DNA of 64,000 nucleotides, from positions 1 through 64,000 of the forward strand of contig NZ_VCRA01000036.1 in assembly GCF_005938385.1 (NCBI RefSeq), in the 5' to 3' direction. The translations under genes and the position numbers were made by a program. Below are positions 1-8,534 of the stretch, piece by piece (position 1 is the first letter of the stretch; every line of letters starts with the position of its first letter). The notes under the pieces are model-generated. The model saw nothing but the letters and a program-made list of their open reading frames with translations, did not search any database and was not told the DNA's origin. This DNA is from Paenibacillus mesophilus. GTDB lineage: Bacteria; Bacillota; Bacilli; Paenibacillales; NBRC-103111.

Positions 1-50
1 TCTTGTGCTACTTTCAGTCGGAGTTCTTCGTAGATGCTGTTCTTTTTCAT
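1..50 (-). CDS. Partial CDS, 5' end only (unknown product)
   Basis: Only the first 16 codons are inside the window. On the minus strand an ATG at 50 opens a reading frame starting MKKNSIYEELRLKVAQ, preceded by a G-rich Shine-Dalgarno (GAGGGGGGG) about 9 nt upstream. The frame stays open to the window edge. The family cannot be recognised from so short a piece. The call rests on the ribosome binding site, the open frame and the same-strand neighbours. Confidence 0.5.
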   Translation of the reverse strand, partial: MKKNSIYEELRLKVAQ

Positions 51-128
51 GTTGTTCGCCCCCCCTCATCTATAGTGTACATGAGTTCACTATGATGACT
101 CCATTCCAATTATGGGGCTTAAATGTAT

Positions 129-223
129 TAATGAAATTTGGTTTACTATTCGCTGTATATGCCCCCCTGGCTAAGTGAATAGCGCATTAGAGTTCAGTAA
201 TAGTGAAGTTTGGATCGTTCAAG
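129..223 (+). repeat. Interspersed AT-rich repeat, copy 1
   Basis: This 95-nt stretch is homologous to 16233-16329. The last 43 nt (181-223) match 16287-16329 with 3 mismatches. It lies in the 51-286 gap between the left-edge gene and the terminator of the 363-aa gene. It is more AT-rich than the flanking genes and has no credible ORF. Confidence 0.75.
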
Positions 224-233
224 AAGATATGTC

Positions 234-277
234 AAAAAAGATCCCGTTCGGACAACGCGTCCGGATGGGATCTTTTT
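234..277 (-). terminator. Rho-independent terminator
   Basis: A strong stem, AAAAGATCCC pairing with GGGATCTTTT and extended by TCCGGA-type pairing across an internal loop, ends in a run of Ts on the minus strand. It sits 10 nt beyond the stop of the 363-aa gene and ends the esterase/363-aa operon. Confidence 0.8.
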
Positions 278-286
278 CATTTGCCG

Positions 287-1378
287 CTAGTCGATACACT
301 CGCTCAAGAATGCCGGCGAGTATCCGTTTTCCGTCGCCCATTTGGCCGTCGTCATCAGCTTGTTCCGGTAGTCCGGCTGGTAGGCCTTGTAATGCGGATA
401 ATAGTACTGCTCGTGAATCAGAATCTCGATAAAGCCCGCTTCATGGGGGCGGGACTTGACCCGATCCAATTCGGGAACGATCTCGTCCAGCTTCAGCCGG
501 TCCAATACCGCATCGATTTTCATAAAAACGAGATCCTCGCTGTGGTCTTTCCAGAAATCCCGTCCGTTCACATGCGCAGTCTGGTCGATGTCCAAGTAAT
601 AGGAGACGACCGGCTTGCCGTCCACAATCCAGAAATAACCGGCCAAGCCGCGAAAGCCGAACTTCCTAAACGCCCTACATCCTTCGCGGGTGGCCTCTCC
701 CCAATGGATCGTCGTAACCGGATCGAGAAGCTCCTCCCCCCCAAACCGGATGATCTGTTCGGTCACCCGCTCGCAGTCCCTCAATACTTCGTCCGCCCCG
801 GCGTTGATATAAGGTTTGTCCGGATCGTTCTGCAGAGCATGGAACGTCAAACGGAGCCAATCCGAGTTCGCCTTCCATTCTTCCTTGTACTTGTCCGGCA
901 TTTGCGATAGGTTGAAGCCTTCGGTCTGGTAATAGATGTTAAACTGTACTTTCGTCCCGTATGCATCGTGTACTTCCTTGTACATGGCAAGGTACGGATT
1001 ATCGAAGATGGAACGGTACTCGTGCTGGTGCTCCGCAATATCTTTCAGAAACCATATGTTGTCGTCCACCGAAATCCGGTATTTGTTAACCGCATGCTTG
1101 AGCCAGTATACAACGATGCTCGAGCTGCTGCCGGCGTCTTTATCGGCGATCGCGATCGTGTTGCTGTATCCGTCCAAGGTGATCTCCGCATAATAAGCGC
1201 CGTCCCGCAGCAAGGCTTCGACGCCGTTGACGGTTATGCTGCGGCCGGCCGGCCCCGCGATCTCGACCGTAATGTGCAGCCTGCCGTCACGGACCTCGCC
1301 GTCGTATTCGTTCAGCATGTCGCCGTCCAATGGGAAAACCGCTTTCAACTGTCCGTTCGATTGAAGCTGCTCAGACAT
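287..1378 (-). CDS. Hypothetical protein, two-domain, carbohydrate-locus type
   Basis: This 363-residue soluble protein has no signal peptide or membrane segment. Residues 1-90 are beta-rich with an Ig-like pattern (ITVEIAGPAGR, GAYYAEITLDGY). The rest is alpha/beta, rich in Trp, Tyr and His (TTIHWGEATREG, FGFRGLAGYFWI, HEQYYYPHY), which hints at a TIM-barrel or deacetylase-like fold. No catalytic signature can be assigned. The start ATG has GGAGGG 9 nt upstream, and the gene lies 5 bp after the esterase stop, so the two are almost certainly co-transcribed. A role in carbohydrate or ester metabolism is inferred from that neighbour only. Confidence 0.8.
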   Translation of the reverse strand: MSEQLQSNGQLKAVFPLDGDMLNEYDGEVRDGRLHITVEIAGPAGRSITVNGVEALLRDGAYYAEITLDGYSNTIAIADKDAGSSSSIVVYWLKHAVNKYRISVDDNIWFLKDIAEHQHEYRSIFDNPYLAMYKEVHDAYGTKVQFNIYYQTEGFNLSQMPDKYKEEWKANSDWLRLTFHALQNDPDKPYINAGADEVLRDCERVTEQIIRFGGEELLDPVTTIHWGEATREGCRAFRKFGFRGLAGYFWIVDGKPVVSYYLDIDQTAHVNGRDFWKDHSEDLVFMKIDAVLDRLKLDEIVPELDRVKSRPHEAGFIEILIHEQYYYPHYKAYQPDYRNKLMTTAKWATENGYSPAFLSECID

Positions 1379-1383
1379 TTCAA

Positions 1384-2418
1384 CTATCCCTCCCCATGTC
1401 GTTCAACCCGGTTCAACCACATGTCCAGAAAATGATAAGCGGCGGCCTGCACCGGAGCGGGAAAATCGTGCGCGCTCGTACCGTCGAAAGAAAACATGCG
1501 TTCCGGCACACCGAGCCAATCGTACAAGGCGTGCAAATCGCGCATCGCTTCGGCAATCGGCTCCCAATGCGGGAATATTTTATCCGCCTGTCCGCTCCAG
1601 TTGAATAAAGGCGTCGGCGCCGCCAAAGCCGCGATCTCGTGCCACTCGAACGGCACGCTCCCCTGCGCAAGGAAGTCGGTGACCGCCGGAATATGCGTAA
1701 ACCAATCTCTCCGCCCCCAGCGGTTCGGATTCGGGTCGCCGGTAAACGTAGCGAAGCCGCAGCTCGACACGACGGCCCGTATCCGCTCGTCGACCCCGGC
1801 GAGGAATATCGCATTGTAGCCGCCAAGCGAGTGCCCGATCGCGCCGATCCGGTCCTCATCGACGTAATCGAGCGATACGAGCAAGTCGACGCCTTGCCTA
1901 TGGTCGGCCAACATTTTCGCAACCGCGGTCCATTCCGGATAGCGCTCGTAGAAAGGCGCCGTCTGGTATGGCGACGCTCCTTCGTAGACCCGCTCCCCTG
2001 CCGTAATCGTATCGGGCGCGAGCACCACATAGCCCCGGTCCGCCAAGTCCGCGCCATAACGCCGGTTATGCCGCCCTTGCGGGGTGGCCGTATCCACCTT
2101 GCCTTCGTTTGCCGTCGGGTGAAGCGCCATTATGGCGGGCAGCTTTCCGGCCGCATTCTTTTTCGGTACGAGCAGGAAAGCCGTCACCGTGTCCCCGTCC
2201 AGCGTATCATAGCGGAGATGAAGCCGGACATGCCGCTCTTCCTCGGTTTCCGACAGCACCTCGTACTTAAGCGGAACCGACGGAGGGAGCCCGCCGATGA
2301 AGTCCAGCCATCGTTGCCTAATCGTTTGCCGCTTCGTTTCCCAGCCGGCCCGGTCGGTTATCCCGTTCAGCAGCTTCGGTACTCCGTCGCGTTTCAATTG
2401 CTCCAGCGAATAGCTCAT
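1384..2418 (-). CDS. Alpha/beta hydrolase, acetyl-esterase/dienelactone hydrolase type
   Basis: This is a roughly 344-residue cytoplasmic serine hydrolase. The nucleophile elbow is GHSLGG (about residue 200 of the protein). An Asp-bearing DKIFPHWEP segment and the late His in SAHDFPAPV complete a plausible triad. The N-terminal part (GWETKRQTIRQRWLDFIGG) matches the cap region of the acetyl-xylan-esterase-like group. The ATG at 2418 is chosen because GGGGGG lies 6 nt upstream; an upstream in-frame ATG at 2439 has no Shine-Dalgarno. It is the first gene of a two-gene operon. The substrate is unknown; deacylation of a sugar or plant ester is plausible. Confidence 0.85.
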   Translation of the reverse strand: MSYSLEQLKRDGVPKLLNGITDRAGWETKRQTIRQRWLDFIGGLPPSVPLKYEVLSETEEERHVRLHLRYDTLDGDTVTAFLLVPKKNAAGKLPAIMALHPTANEGKVDTATPQGRHNRRYGADLADRGYVVLAPDTITAGERVYEGASPYQTAPFYERYPEWTAVAKMLADHRQGVDLLVSLDYVDEDRIGAIGHSLGGYNAIFLAGVDERIRAVVSSCGFATFTGDPNPNRWGRRDWFTHIPAVTDFLAQGSVPFEWHEIAALAAPTPLFNWSGQADKIFPHWEPIAEAMRDLHALYDWLGVPERMFSFDGTSAHDFPAPVQAAAYHFLDMWLNRVERHGEG

Positions 2419-2467
2419 TGAGGCCCCCCGAGCGATCATGATAGATTTGTTTCGATAAGAGTCTCTG

Positions 2468-2689
2468 GCAGCTCTTATTTATCGAGATTGCCTATTTTTC
2501 CGAGAATAAGAGATGAAAGAGGCTCACCCTGTAAATTCGCTGAATTTACAGTTATTCCGCAAGTCCTCGCGGACATAAGCATCTTATTTCAAGCAACTGC
2601 GTGAGAAACGGCATAATCAGCCTCGAATAAGAGCTCCTAGCGTCTCTTAATTCCGGCATCTTGCCCAATTATCGATAAATAAGAGCTGC
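2468..2689. repeat. Inverted-repeat intergenic element
   Basis: The gap 2419-2770 holds no gene. It contains a perfect 18-bp inverted repeat, arms 2468-2485 (GCAGCTCTTATTTATCGA) and 2672-2689. Nested inside is a perfect 10-bp hairpin with a 3-nt loop (2529-2551, CTGTAAATTC/GAATTTACAG). Shorter AATAAGAG motifs recur near both ends. The architecture suggests a non-coding mobile or structured element of about 222 bp. No ORF fits inside. Confidence 0.7.
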
Positions 2690-2770
2690 AAAACACTGCT
2701 ATCCCGCTTCGGCATCCTTATGTATGGTGAAAGGCGGGTAATCGAACTCCCGCCTCCCGCTTCCTATCTA

Positions 2771-3676
2771 TTACAAGGCAACCGTTTTGCCGTTCGTACG
2801 GCTTTCGTTCGCCGCTTCGATGAACCGGATGACCGCGATCGTTTCGTCGAAATCGATAGCGGCGCCTTCGCCCTTGAACATCGGTACGATCCGCTCGAGC
2901 AGGCTCGCATAGTACGGCTTCGGATGCGAATACACATCCACGAACTGGCTGCCCTTCTCGCGATGGACAGTCGCCCCGAACTGGTTATTGCCTTTCCGGT
3001 TGCCGCGTACCGTTGCGATTCTTCCATCAGCCCACCGTCCGACGATTACATCGTAGTCGTCGTTCGTCGTGACCGTGACGTCGAGACAATCTTTGCCGAG
3101 TACGGCAAACACCATCTCCACCGTATGAATGCCGTACCAGTAGTAGCCCGGCTGCGTCGGCTGAATGGCCATCGGACCGTAAGCGTCAACTCCGATGACA
3201 GCGCCCTTCTCGGCGTTAGCCAATACTTGCGTCAAGCCTTCCGCATAACGGAGCGCGGACGTGCTCATGATAGCGATGCCGTGCTTCGCGGCGAGCGCTG
3301 CGATTTGCTTGGCGTCGTCGGAATTGACCGCAAGCGGCTTGTCGATGAATACCGGTTTGCCGTAAGGCGCGATTTTCGCAAACTGCTCCAAATGGACGCG
3401 ACCGTCCACCGACTCAAGAAGAATGGCATCGCTCAGCTCGGCGACCGCCTCCACCGAGTCGACGATTTGGACGCCGTGCTCGTCGCGCAGCTTGTCGGTA
3501 AAGCCTTGCACCCGGGAAATGCTCAAATCGAAATCCGGGGAGCCGCCCGGATAGGCAACGACAACTTTACCGCCCGATACATGGTACGTATGGGTAGAAT
3601 CGTTCAGCAGCTGGGTAAAAGCGGTAACGTGGGACGTATCCAATCCGATAATCCCGATTTTCAATGCGTTCGACAT
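2771..3676 (-). CDS. Gfo/Idh/MocA family oxidoreductase
   Basis: This is a roughly 301-residue NAD(P)-dependent sugar or cyclitol dehydrogenase homologue. The N-terminal Rossmann segment reads KIGIIGLDTSHVTAF, where the usual GxGxxG is degenerate. The family EKP motif appears as FIDKPLA at about residues 111-117. The C-terminal part has YYWYGIHTVEMVFAVLG, with the His that often acts as acid/base or substrate ligand. ATG 3676 is chosen over GTG 3685 because GAGGAGG lies 8 nt upstream of the ATG and overlaps the GTG. It is monocistronic, between the inverted-repeat element and a regulator gene. At about 300 residues it is shorter than typical members (330-390). Confidence 0.85.
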   Translation of the reverse strand: MSNALKIGIIGLDTSHVTAFTQLLNDSTHTYHVSGGKVVVAYPGGSPDFDLSISRVQGFTDKLRDEHGVQIVDSVEAVAELSDAILLESVDGRVHLEQFAKIAPYGKPVFIDKPLAVNSDDAKQIAALAAKHGIAIMSTSALRYAEGLTQVLANAEKGAVIGVDAYGPMAIQPTQPGYYWYGIHTVEMVFAVLGKDCLDVTVTTNDDYDVIVGRWADGRIATVRGNRKGNNQFGATVHREKGSQFVDVYSHPKPYYASLLERIVPMFKGEGAAIDFDETIAVIRFIEAANESRTNGKTVAL

Positions 3677-3829
3677 GGAACGCACCTCCTCATCCGTATT
3701 GTCCGATGCTTCGCATTCGCGCGAAGCCCGTTCCTCTAAGTACTATACCAAGAGCGGGAGCGGAAATATTGCCTTTTCTTTCGATCGGGTTCGTCTTTTT
3801 TTTCGATGTTTCCCGGTTTTACCCAGATG

Positions 3830-5176
3830 TTACCTGACGAGCTCGCTTAAGAACGACAGCCTGTATATTTGCTTCGGCCGGCCCTTCGACTTGCCCTTCT
3901 CCTCGCCGATAATTTCGATCAGGCCGGAATCCAGCCAAGCGAGCAGAAACCGGTGCGTGCTGCGCACCGTAACGTCGAGCACGTTCGCCAGCTCCTGGGC
4001 CGTATAATCCGTCTTGCCGAAACGGGTAACGTGGGCGACGAGCTTGCTTAAATAGCCCGACGTCAAGCCCGCTTCCTCGGCGCGCTTCAGCAGGTTCGCA
4101 TCGATCAGCGACAAGTCGTATTCGTGCGGGTGCGTCATCTCGAGCGGTCCGATCACGCTTTTGTCCTCGCGGACGATGAAGCAGATGTCGCCTCCGCTTT
4201 CCTTCGAGTTGCGCAGCGCCAGTCTGGCGTGCGTGCCGGCTTCATTGGCCGAACGGCCGAACCCGATGCCGATGCTTAAGCTGAGCCCGTAATATTTCTC
4301 CACGACCCGGGCGAGCGGAATCGACTTGTAGCCGCCCGTCTCCCTCTCGAATATGCCGCGGGTCGTAATGAACAAATATTCGTTGCCGCCCAAATGCGTC
4401 AAATGTCCGTCCAACGATTCTACGTAACCGAGCAGCATCCGGTGAATGTCCAGCTTGAGCCGCTGCACCTCGTGCTCCGACGTTTTCTTCTTCGCCAGCC
4501 GGTCGAATTCGTCCACATGAATAAAACCGGCCACGATTTGCGATTCGTTGCTGCGGCGCGTCTCCGTGGACAATAGCGAACGTTCGAGCGAGACGATGAT
4601 GTCCTGATCGGTCGGCAACACCCATTCGTTCGGAACGCCCTTCTCCGTCAGCGCCGCCGAAACGGAGCCCACGCTCGTAAGAGCTACTTTCGCTCTATTG
4701 GACTCGTACTGCTCCGCGTGGAAATCGATCAGCGCTTCCTTCGAGACGAATTCGGAGCCGGGATAATGGATCGTGCCTTTATACGTTTCTCCAAGCTCGC
4801 GGAAAGCCTGCTCGACCGACTGCTTGGACAATGTGTCGACCGACATTTCCGACAGCCCGTATCGCCTTTCGATACGGAACAGCGCCCGGTACAGGCCGGT
4901 ACCCGACAGCCGGACATAGTGGACGGGAATTTTGAAATTGAGCTTTTGTACGGCCAGCCTGTATGGGACCGGTCCCGAGAACAAAATGACCTCCACATGG
5001 TCCATCATTTCCCGCGCAAGCTCCGGCGCTTCGTCCTCGCGGCTGTATACCCGCGAAATCGGATCGAACGACGGGAACCCTTTCAAGCAATGGTTCATTT
5101 TCTCGACGAGCGGTTCGGGGCCGATAATCCCGATGGCAATGCCTTTGGCGATCGGAGCCGTGTTCGTTTCGGCCAT
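3830..5176 (-). CDS. Transcriptional regulator with degenerate GGDEF/cyclase-like domain and C-terminal winged helix
   Basis: The 448-residue protein begins with an alpha/beta region (GIAIGIIGPEPLVEKM, VILFSGPVPYRLAV) resembling a periplasmic-binding or PrpR_N-like fold. A central region of about residues 215-355 has the layout of a nucleotide-cyclase/GGDEF fold (VAGFIHVDEFDRL, LGGNEYLFI, LSIGIGFGRSANEAGTHARLAL) without a GGDEF motif. A C-terminal winged helix (YTAQELANVLDVTVRSTHRFL) suggests DNA binding. No transmembrane segment is seen. It sits 65 bp after the M20 amidohydrolase on the same strand and may control it. Whether the central domain binds a nucleotide or a small metabolite cannot be read from sequence. 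Confidence 0.75.
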   Translation of the reverse strand: MAETNTAPIAKGIAIGIIGPEPLVEKMNHCLKGFPSFDPISRVYSREDEAPELAREMMDHVEVILFSGPVPYRLAVQKLNFKIPVHYVRLSGTGLYRALFRIERRYGLSEMSVDTLSKQSVEQAFRELGETYKGTIHYPGSEFVSKEALIDFHAEQYESNRAKVALTSVGSVSAALTEKGVPNEWVLPTDQDIIVSLERSLLSTETRRSNESQIVAGFIHVDEFDRLAKKKTSEHEVQRLKLDIHRMLLGYVESLDGHLTHLGGNEYLFITTRGIFERETGGYKSIPLARVVEKYYGLSLSIGIGFGRSANEAGTHARLALRNSKESGGDICFIVREDKSVIGPLEMTHPHEYDLSLIDANLLKRAEEAGLTSGYLSKLVAHVTRFGKTDYTAQELANVLDVTVRSTHRFLLAWLDSGLIEIIGEEKGKSKGRPKQIYRLSFLSELVR

Positions 5177-5241
5177 GGTTCAGCCTCCAGACGTGACATT
5201 AATCGTTGTGCTGCGGCGATGGGTGCGAATCGCTTCCAGCC

Positions 5242-6429
5242 TTATACTAATCGTTTCAACGCGATGGCCGCAAGAAGGGAAGCCCCGAGAGGCAAGCATT
5301 CCTCTTCGATCCGGAATTTCGGATGATGGAGCCCGTACGAGCGCTCCGCTCCTTCACGAGGACCGGATCCGAGCCAGAAGAAGCAGCCCGGCACCTTCTG
5401 CAAATAAAGCGAGAAATCTTCCCCGGCGAGTGTCGGCGCCGCCTCGATCCGGTTGTCCGCGCCGATCGCCTCTTCGACGGTGCGCTCCACATGCGCGACG
5501 GAGTCGTCTGCGCTTACGAGCACCGGCGTCATCTCGGTGTATTCGACCTCGGCCTTGCACCGGTACGCTTCGGCGATCTGGCCGGCGATGCGGGTGATTC
5601 GCTCTTTCATCGTTGCTTGGACGTGCGGAGCGAACGTCCGGATCGTGCCGACCATCGAGGCGCGGTGCGGGATGACGTTGTACGTATCGCCCGCCTGCAA
5701 GCTTCCGACTGTCACGACAACCGGATCGAACGGAGATATTTCCCGGCTCACCGCCGTTTGCAATCCGGTTACGATCGCCGACGCGGCGACGACCGGGTCG
5801 ATGCTTTGGTCCGGAATCGCGCCGTGGCCGCCTTTGCCCGTAAGCAATATTTCGAAGCGGTCGACCGAGCCCATCAGCGATCCGTAACGGGTAGCGACTT
5901 TGCCGGCCGCGAGCGTCGGCAAATTGTGCAGCCCGAATATTTCATCGACGCCGTCGAGAGCGCCTTCCTCGATCATGAGCCGGGCGCCGCGGTTGATTTC
6001 CTCGGCCGATTGGAACAGGAAGCGGACGGTGCCCTGAATTTGCTCCTTCTGCTCCATCAGAATGCGGGCCGCGCCGAGCAGCATCGTCGTGTGGGCGTCG
6101 TGTCCGCAAGCATGCATGACGCCTGGACGCTGCGAGGCGAACGGCTCTCCGCTCTCTTCTTCGATCGGAAGCGCATCCATATCGGCGCGAAGCGCGATCG
6201 TCTTCCCCGGCTTGGCGCCTGCCAGATCGGCTACGATGCCGTGGCCGCCTACGCCGGTCTTGATTTCGAATCCCATTGCCCGCAATTGTTCCGCGACTTT
6301 CGCCGCCGTCTCCGACTCCTGCATGCTCAGTTCCGGATAACGGTGCAAATCGCGCCGAAACTCGACCAGCTCGGATTCCATCCGTTTGCCCGCAGCCAGC
6401 AGCGGCTGCAGGGCGGTTGCCTGTGACAT
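5242..6429 (-). CDS. M20 family metallo-amidohydrolase (N-acyl-amino-acid hydrolase type)
   Basis: This 395-residue cytoplasmic zinc or manganese hydrolase of the IAA-amino-acid/hippurate hydrolase group cleaves N-acyl amino acids or acyl-diaminopimelate. Visible ligands are RADMDALP (residues 81-88), HACGHDAH with Cys108 and His110, the catalytic Glu pair E143-E144 (FQSAEE), His168 in GLHNLP, and a late His in YGLHHP. The insert dimerisation domain lies at about residues 185-300. The start ATG follows GAAAGGGCGATCTTC. The regulator 65 bp downstream on the same strand is a likely partner. Substrate within the M20D group is not determinable. Confidence 0.9.
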   Translation of the reverse strand: MSQATALQPLLAAGKRMESELVEFRRDLHRYPELSMQESETAAKVAEQLRAMGFEIKTGVGGHGIVADLAGAKPGKTIALRADMDALPIEEESGEPFASQRPGVMHACGHDAHTTMLLGAARILMEQKEQIQGTVRFLFQSAEEINRGARLMIEEGALDGVDEIFGLHNLPTLAAGKVATRYGSLMGSVDRFEILLTGKGGHGAIPDQSIDPVVAASAIVTGLQTAVSREISPFDPVVVTVGSLQAGDTYNVIPHRASMVGTIRTFAPHVQATMKERITRIAGQIAEAYRCKAEVEYTEMTPVLVSADDSVAHVERTVEEAIGADNRIEAAPTLAGEDFSLYLQKVPGCFFWLGSGPREGAERSYGLHHPKFRIEEECLPLGASLLAAIALKRLV

Positions 6430-6579
6430 GAAGATCGCCCTTTCGTAATCGCGTTTCGTAACGGTTCCGCTTAAATGAAAACGATCTATCCAGTACCATA
6501 ATCGTACATTCGGGACAAATCGTCAACAACGGAGCCTGTACAATTCCACTCTGCTGCATATTCGCTAAAATTTGGCATC

Positions 6580-6769
6580 ATAAGTTACATTTGAGCGTTA
6601 TTTTGCCGATGGACCGCCTTTGGGCGGGCAATAAGATGCATTTGTACGTTATTTCCGCCTCAGTACACAGCCGATTCCGCCGAAATGCGCGCCCATAAGG
6701 TACATCTGAGCGCTATTTCGCCGATGGACCGCCTTCGGGCGGGCGATAAGGTACATTTGGACGTTATTT
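6580..6769. repeat. 24-bp ATAAG...TATTT motif, four copies in two units
   Basis: The gap 6430-6789 carries four copies of the motif ATAAGNTACATTTGAGCGTTATTT at 6580, 6631, 6695 and 6746. They form two units 115 bp apart, each with two copies 51 bp apart flanking a GGACCGCCTTTGGGCGGGC-type hairpin. The same motif is the core of the tandem array at 38832-39350. The repeat lies directly after sdaAA. Confidence 0.8.
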
Positions 6770-6789
6770 CCGCCCTGAACCTTAGCCAG

Positions 6790-7746
6790 CTACTTGTCCT
6801 TGCCCTCATCGCTGTCCGATTGCGAATCGGAGGCTTTGCCGGCAGCGCCGCCAGAAGTTTGCTTCGGCGCGCCTTTCCGGTACAGCTGGTCCATGATCTT
6901 CTTACCCGTAGGCGTCTGGGCGAGCCCGCCCTTCGCCGTCTCCCGGTGCTTCTCCGGCATGCTGGCCCCGACCTCCAGCATGACCTGGATCACTTCGTCC
7001 GAAGGAATGACGCTGCGCACGCCGGCCAGCGCCATATCCGCAGCCGCGAGCGCGTTCACCGCTCCGAAGCCGTTGCGGACGATGCACGGGATTTCGACGA
7101 GTCCGCCTACCGGGTCGCATATGAGCCCGAGCGTATTTTTGAGCGCCAGCCCAACGGCGTGCGCCGCCTGAGCCGGCGTACCTCCGCGGAGCTCCGCCAT
7201 CGCCCCGGCCGCCATGCCGATCGCCGAGCCGACCTCCGCCTGGCAGCCGCCCTCGGCGCCCGAGACGAACGAGTTGTTCGCGATGACGTAGCCGATCGCT
7301 CCGGCCGCGAACAAGGCGTACGTCATCGTATCGTCATCCCAGCCGAACCGCTTCTGGCTGCTGACGAATACGCCCGGAATAATCCCGCACGAACCGGCCG
7401 TCGGCGTGGCGATGATCCGCCCCATCGAAGCGTTTACTTCGGACACGGCAAGGGCGTTCGCCATCGCCTCCGCCGCAACGGCTCCGACGGACGCTTCATT
7501 CCCTTCCATATATTGCATCACCCGCTGGGCGTCGCGTCCGGTCAGCCCGCTGCGGGAAGTCGTATCTTCGGTCAAGCCTTTGCGGACCGCTTCTTTCATG
7601 ATCGAGTAATAGTCGGCCATCTTGCGGAATTCTTCCTGTTCGCTCCGGCCGGATTCATTGGCCTGCTCCTCCAGCATGAGACGGCCGAACGATTTGTTTT
7701 CCTGCTCGCACAGCTCGACCAATTGCTTCAGCGTACGGAATCTCAT
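6790..7746 (-). CDS. sdaAA: L-serine dehydratase, iron-sulfur-dependent, alpha subunit
   Basis: This is the 318-residue catalytic subunit that deaminates L-serine to pyruvate and ammonia. Cys residues expected to bind the 4Fe-4S cluster are visible in GSCGIIPG, LICDPVGG and IPCIVRN. The C-terminus carries a Ser/Asp/Gly/Lys-rich tail (TSGGAAGKASDSQSDS...) longer than usual and probably disordered. Its ATG overlaps the sdaAB stop in an ATGA, so translation is coupled. It is the second gene of the sdaAB-sdaAA operon. A repeat element follows immediately downstream. Confidence 0.95.
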   Translation of the reverse strand: MRFRTLKQLVELCEQENKSFGRLMLEEQANESGRSEQEEFRKMADYYSIMKEAVRKGLTEDTTSRSGLTGRDAQRVMQYMEGNEASVGAVAAEAMANALAVSEVNASMGRIIATPTAGSCGIIPGVFVSSQKRFGWDDDTMTYALFAAGAIGYVIANNSFVSGAEGGCQAEVGSAIGMAAGAMAELRGGTPAQAAHAVGLALKNTLGLICDPVGGLVEIPCIVRNGFGAVNALAAADMALAGVRSVIPSDEVIQVMLEVGASMPEKHRETAKGGLAQTPTGKKIMDQLYRKGAPKQTSGGAAGKASDSQSDSDEGKDK

Positions 7747-8432
7747 GGTGCATCGCTCCCCCTATTCGCCGTCAAGTCGACCAGACGGACATCGCGAACC
7801 GTCGCCAGCTGCGCGATCTCCCGAATCAGTTCCTCCGTAAGCGAGCTGTCCGTATCGATGACGGTGAGCGCTTCTCCGCTGCGCCCTTTCCGGTCGACGG
7901 ACATATGTCCGATATTGACGTTCTCGCGGCTCAGCACCCGGGTTACGTCGGCGATCATGCCGGGCCGGTCGTTATGAAACAAAATGAGAGTCGGATACAT
8001 CGCGGTAAATTTCACGTCGAATTCGTTCACGCCCAACACTTCGATGTTGCCTCCTCCAATCGAGGCTCCGGTTACGATCACTTCCCGCTCGCCGCAGCGC
8101 AGCATCACTTTAGCCGTATTCGGGTGCGGAAATTGACCTTTTCCCTCTTTAAATGCAATGGTTATGCCGAGCTGTTCGGCAATCGCGAGCGAAGAGGGGA
8201 TGCGCGAATCGTCGGTGTCGAAATCGAGCAAGCCGCCCACGATGGCGAGATCCGTGCCATGGCCGCGATACGTATCTGCAAAAGACCCGTAAAACAATAT
8301 GTCCGCCTTCTCCGGCAAATCGCCGAGAATGTGCCGCGCGACGCGTCCGATCCGGACGGCGCCCGCCGTGTGCGAGCTCGATGGCCCGACCATGGCCGGA
8401 CCGATAATCGAGAAAACGTCTTTGAATCGCAT
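7743..8432 (-). CDS. sdaAB: L-serine dehydratase, iron-sulfur-dependent, beta subunit
   Basis: The 229-residue beta subunit has the serine-dehydratase beta domain at about residues 1-140 (FSIIGPAMVGPSSSHTAGAVRIG), followed by a C-terminal ACT domain of about 70 residues (LILFHNDRPGMIADVTRVLSRENVNIGHM), the usual amino-acid-sensing regulatory module. It is the first gene of the operon, and the 4-bp overlap with sdaAA indicates equimolar production. The length is normal for Gram-positive two-subunit enzymes. Confidence 0.95.
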   Translation of the reverse strand: MRFKDVFSIIGPAMVGPSSSHTAGAVRIGRVARHILGDLPEKADILFYGSFADTYRGHGTDLAIVGGLLDFDTDDSRIPSSLAIAEQLGITIAFKEGKGQFPHPNTAKVMLRCGEREVIVTGASIGGGNIEVLGVNEFDVKFTAMYPTLILFHNDRPGMIADVTRVLSRENVNIGHMSVDRKGRSGEALTVIDTDSSLTEELIREIAQLATVRDVRLVDLTANRGSDAP

Positions 8433-8485
8433 ATTCGCTGACCCCTCATTCTGCTCCGTCTTGCAATATTTTATTCGAAACGGAC

Positions 8486-8514
8486 AAAAACGGACAGCAC
8501 TATTTCACTGTCCG
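8486..8514 (-). terminator. Rho-independent terminator
   Basis: On the minus strand CGGACAG pairs with CTGTCCG (8491-8497/8508-8514), followed by a T5 tract. It ends the epimerase/DapA-like operon 20 bp past the stop codon. Confidence 0.85.
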
Positions 8515-8534
8515 CTTTACGATTGTCGCGATTG

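Noticed and set aside
203..910. Long plus-strand frames opposite minus-strand genes (here and across the window)
   Set aside because: They mirror real genes, being Arg/His/Asp-rich as expected from complementing GC-rich codons, and lack ribosome binding sites and family motifs.
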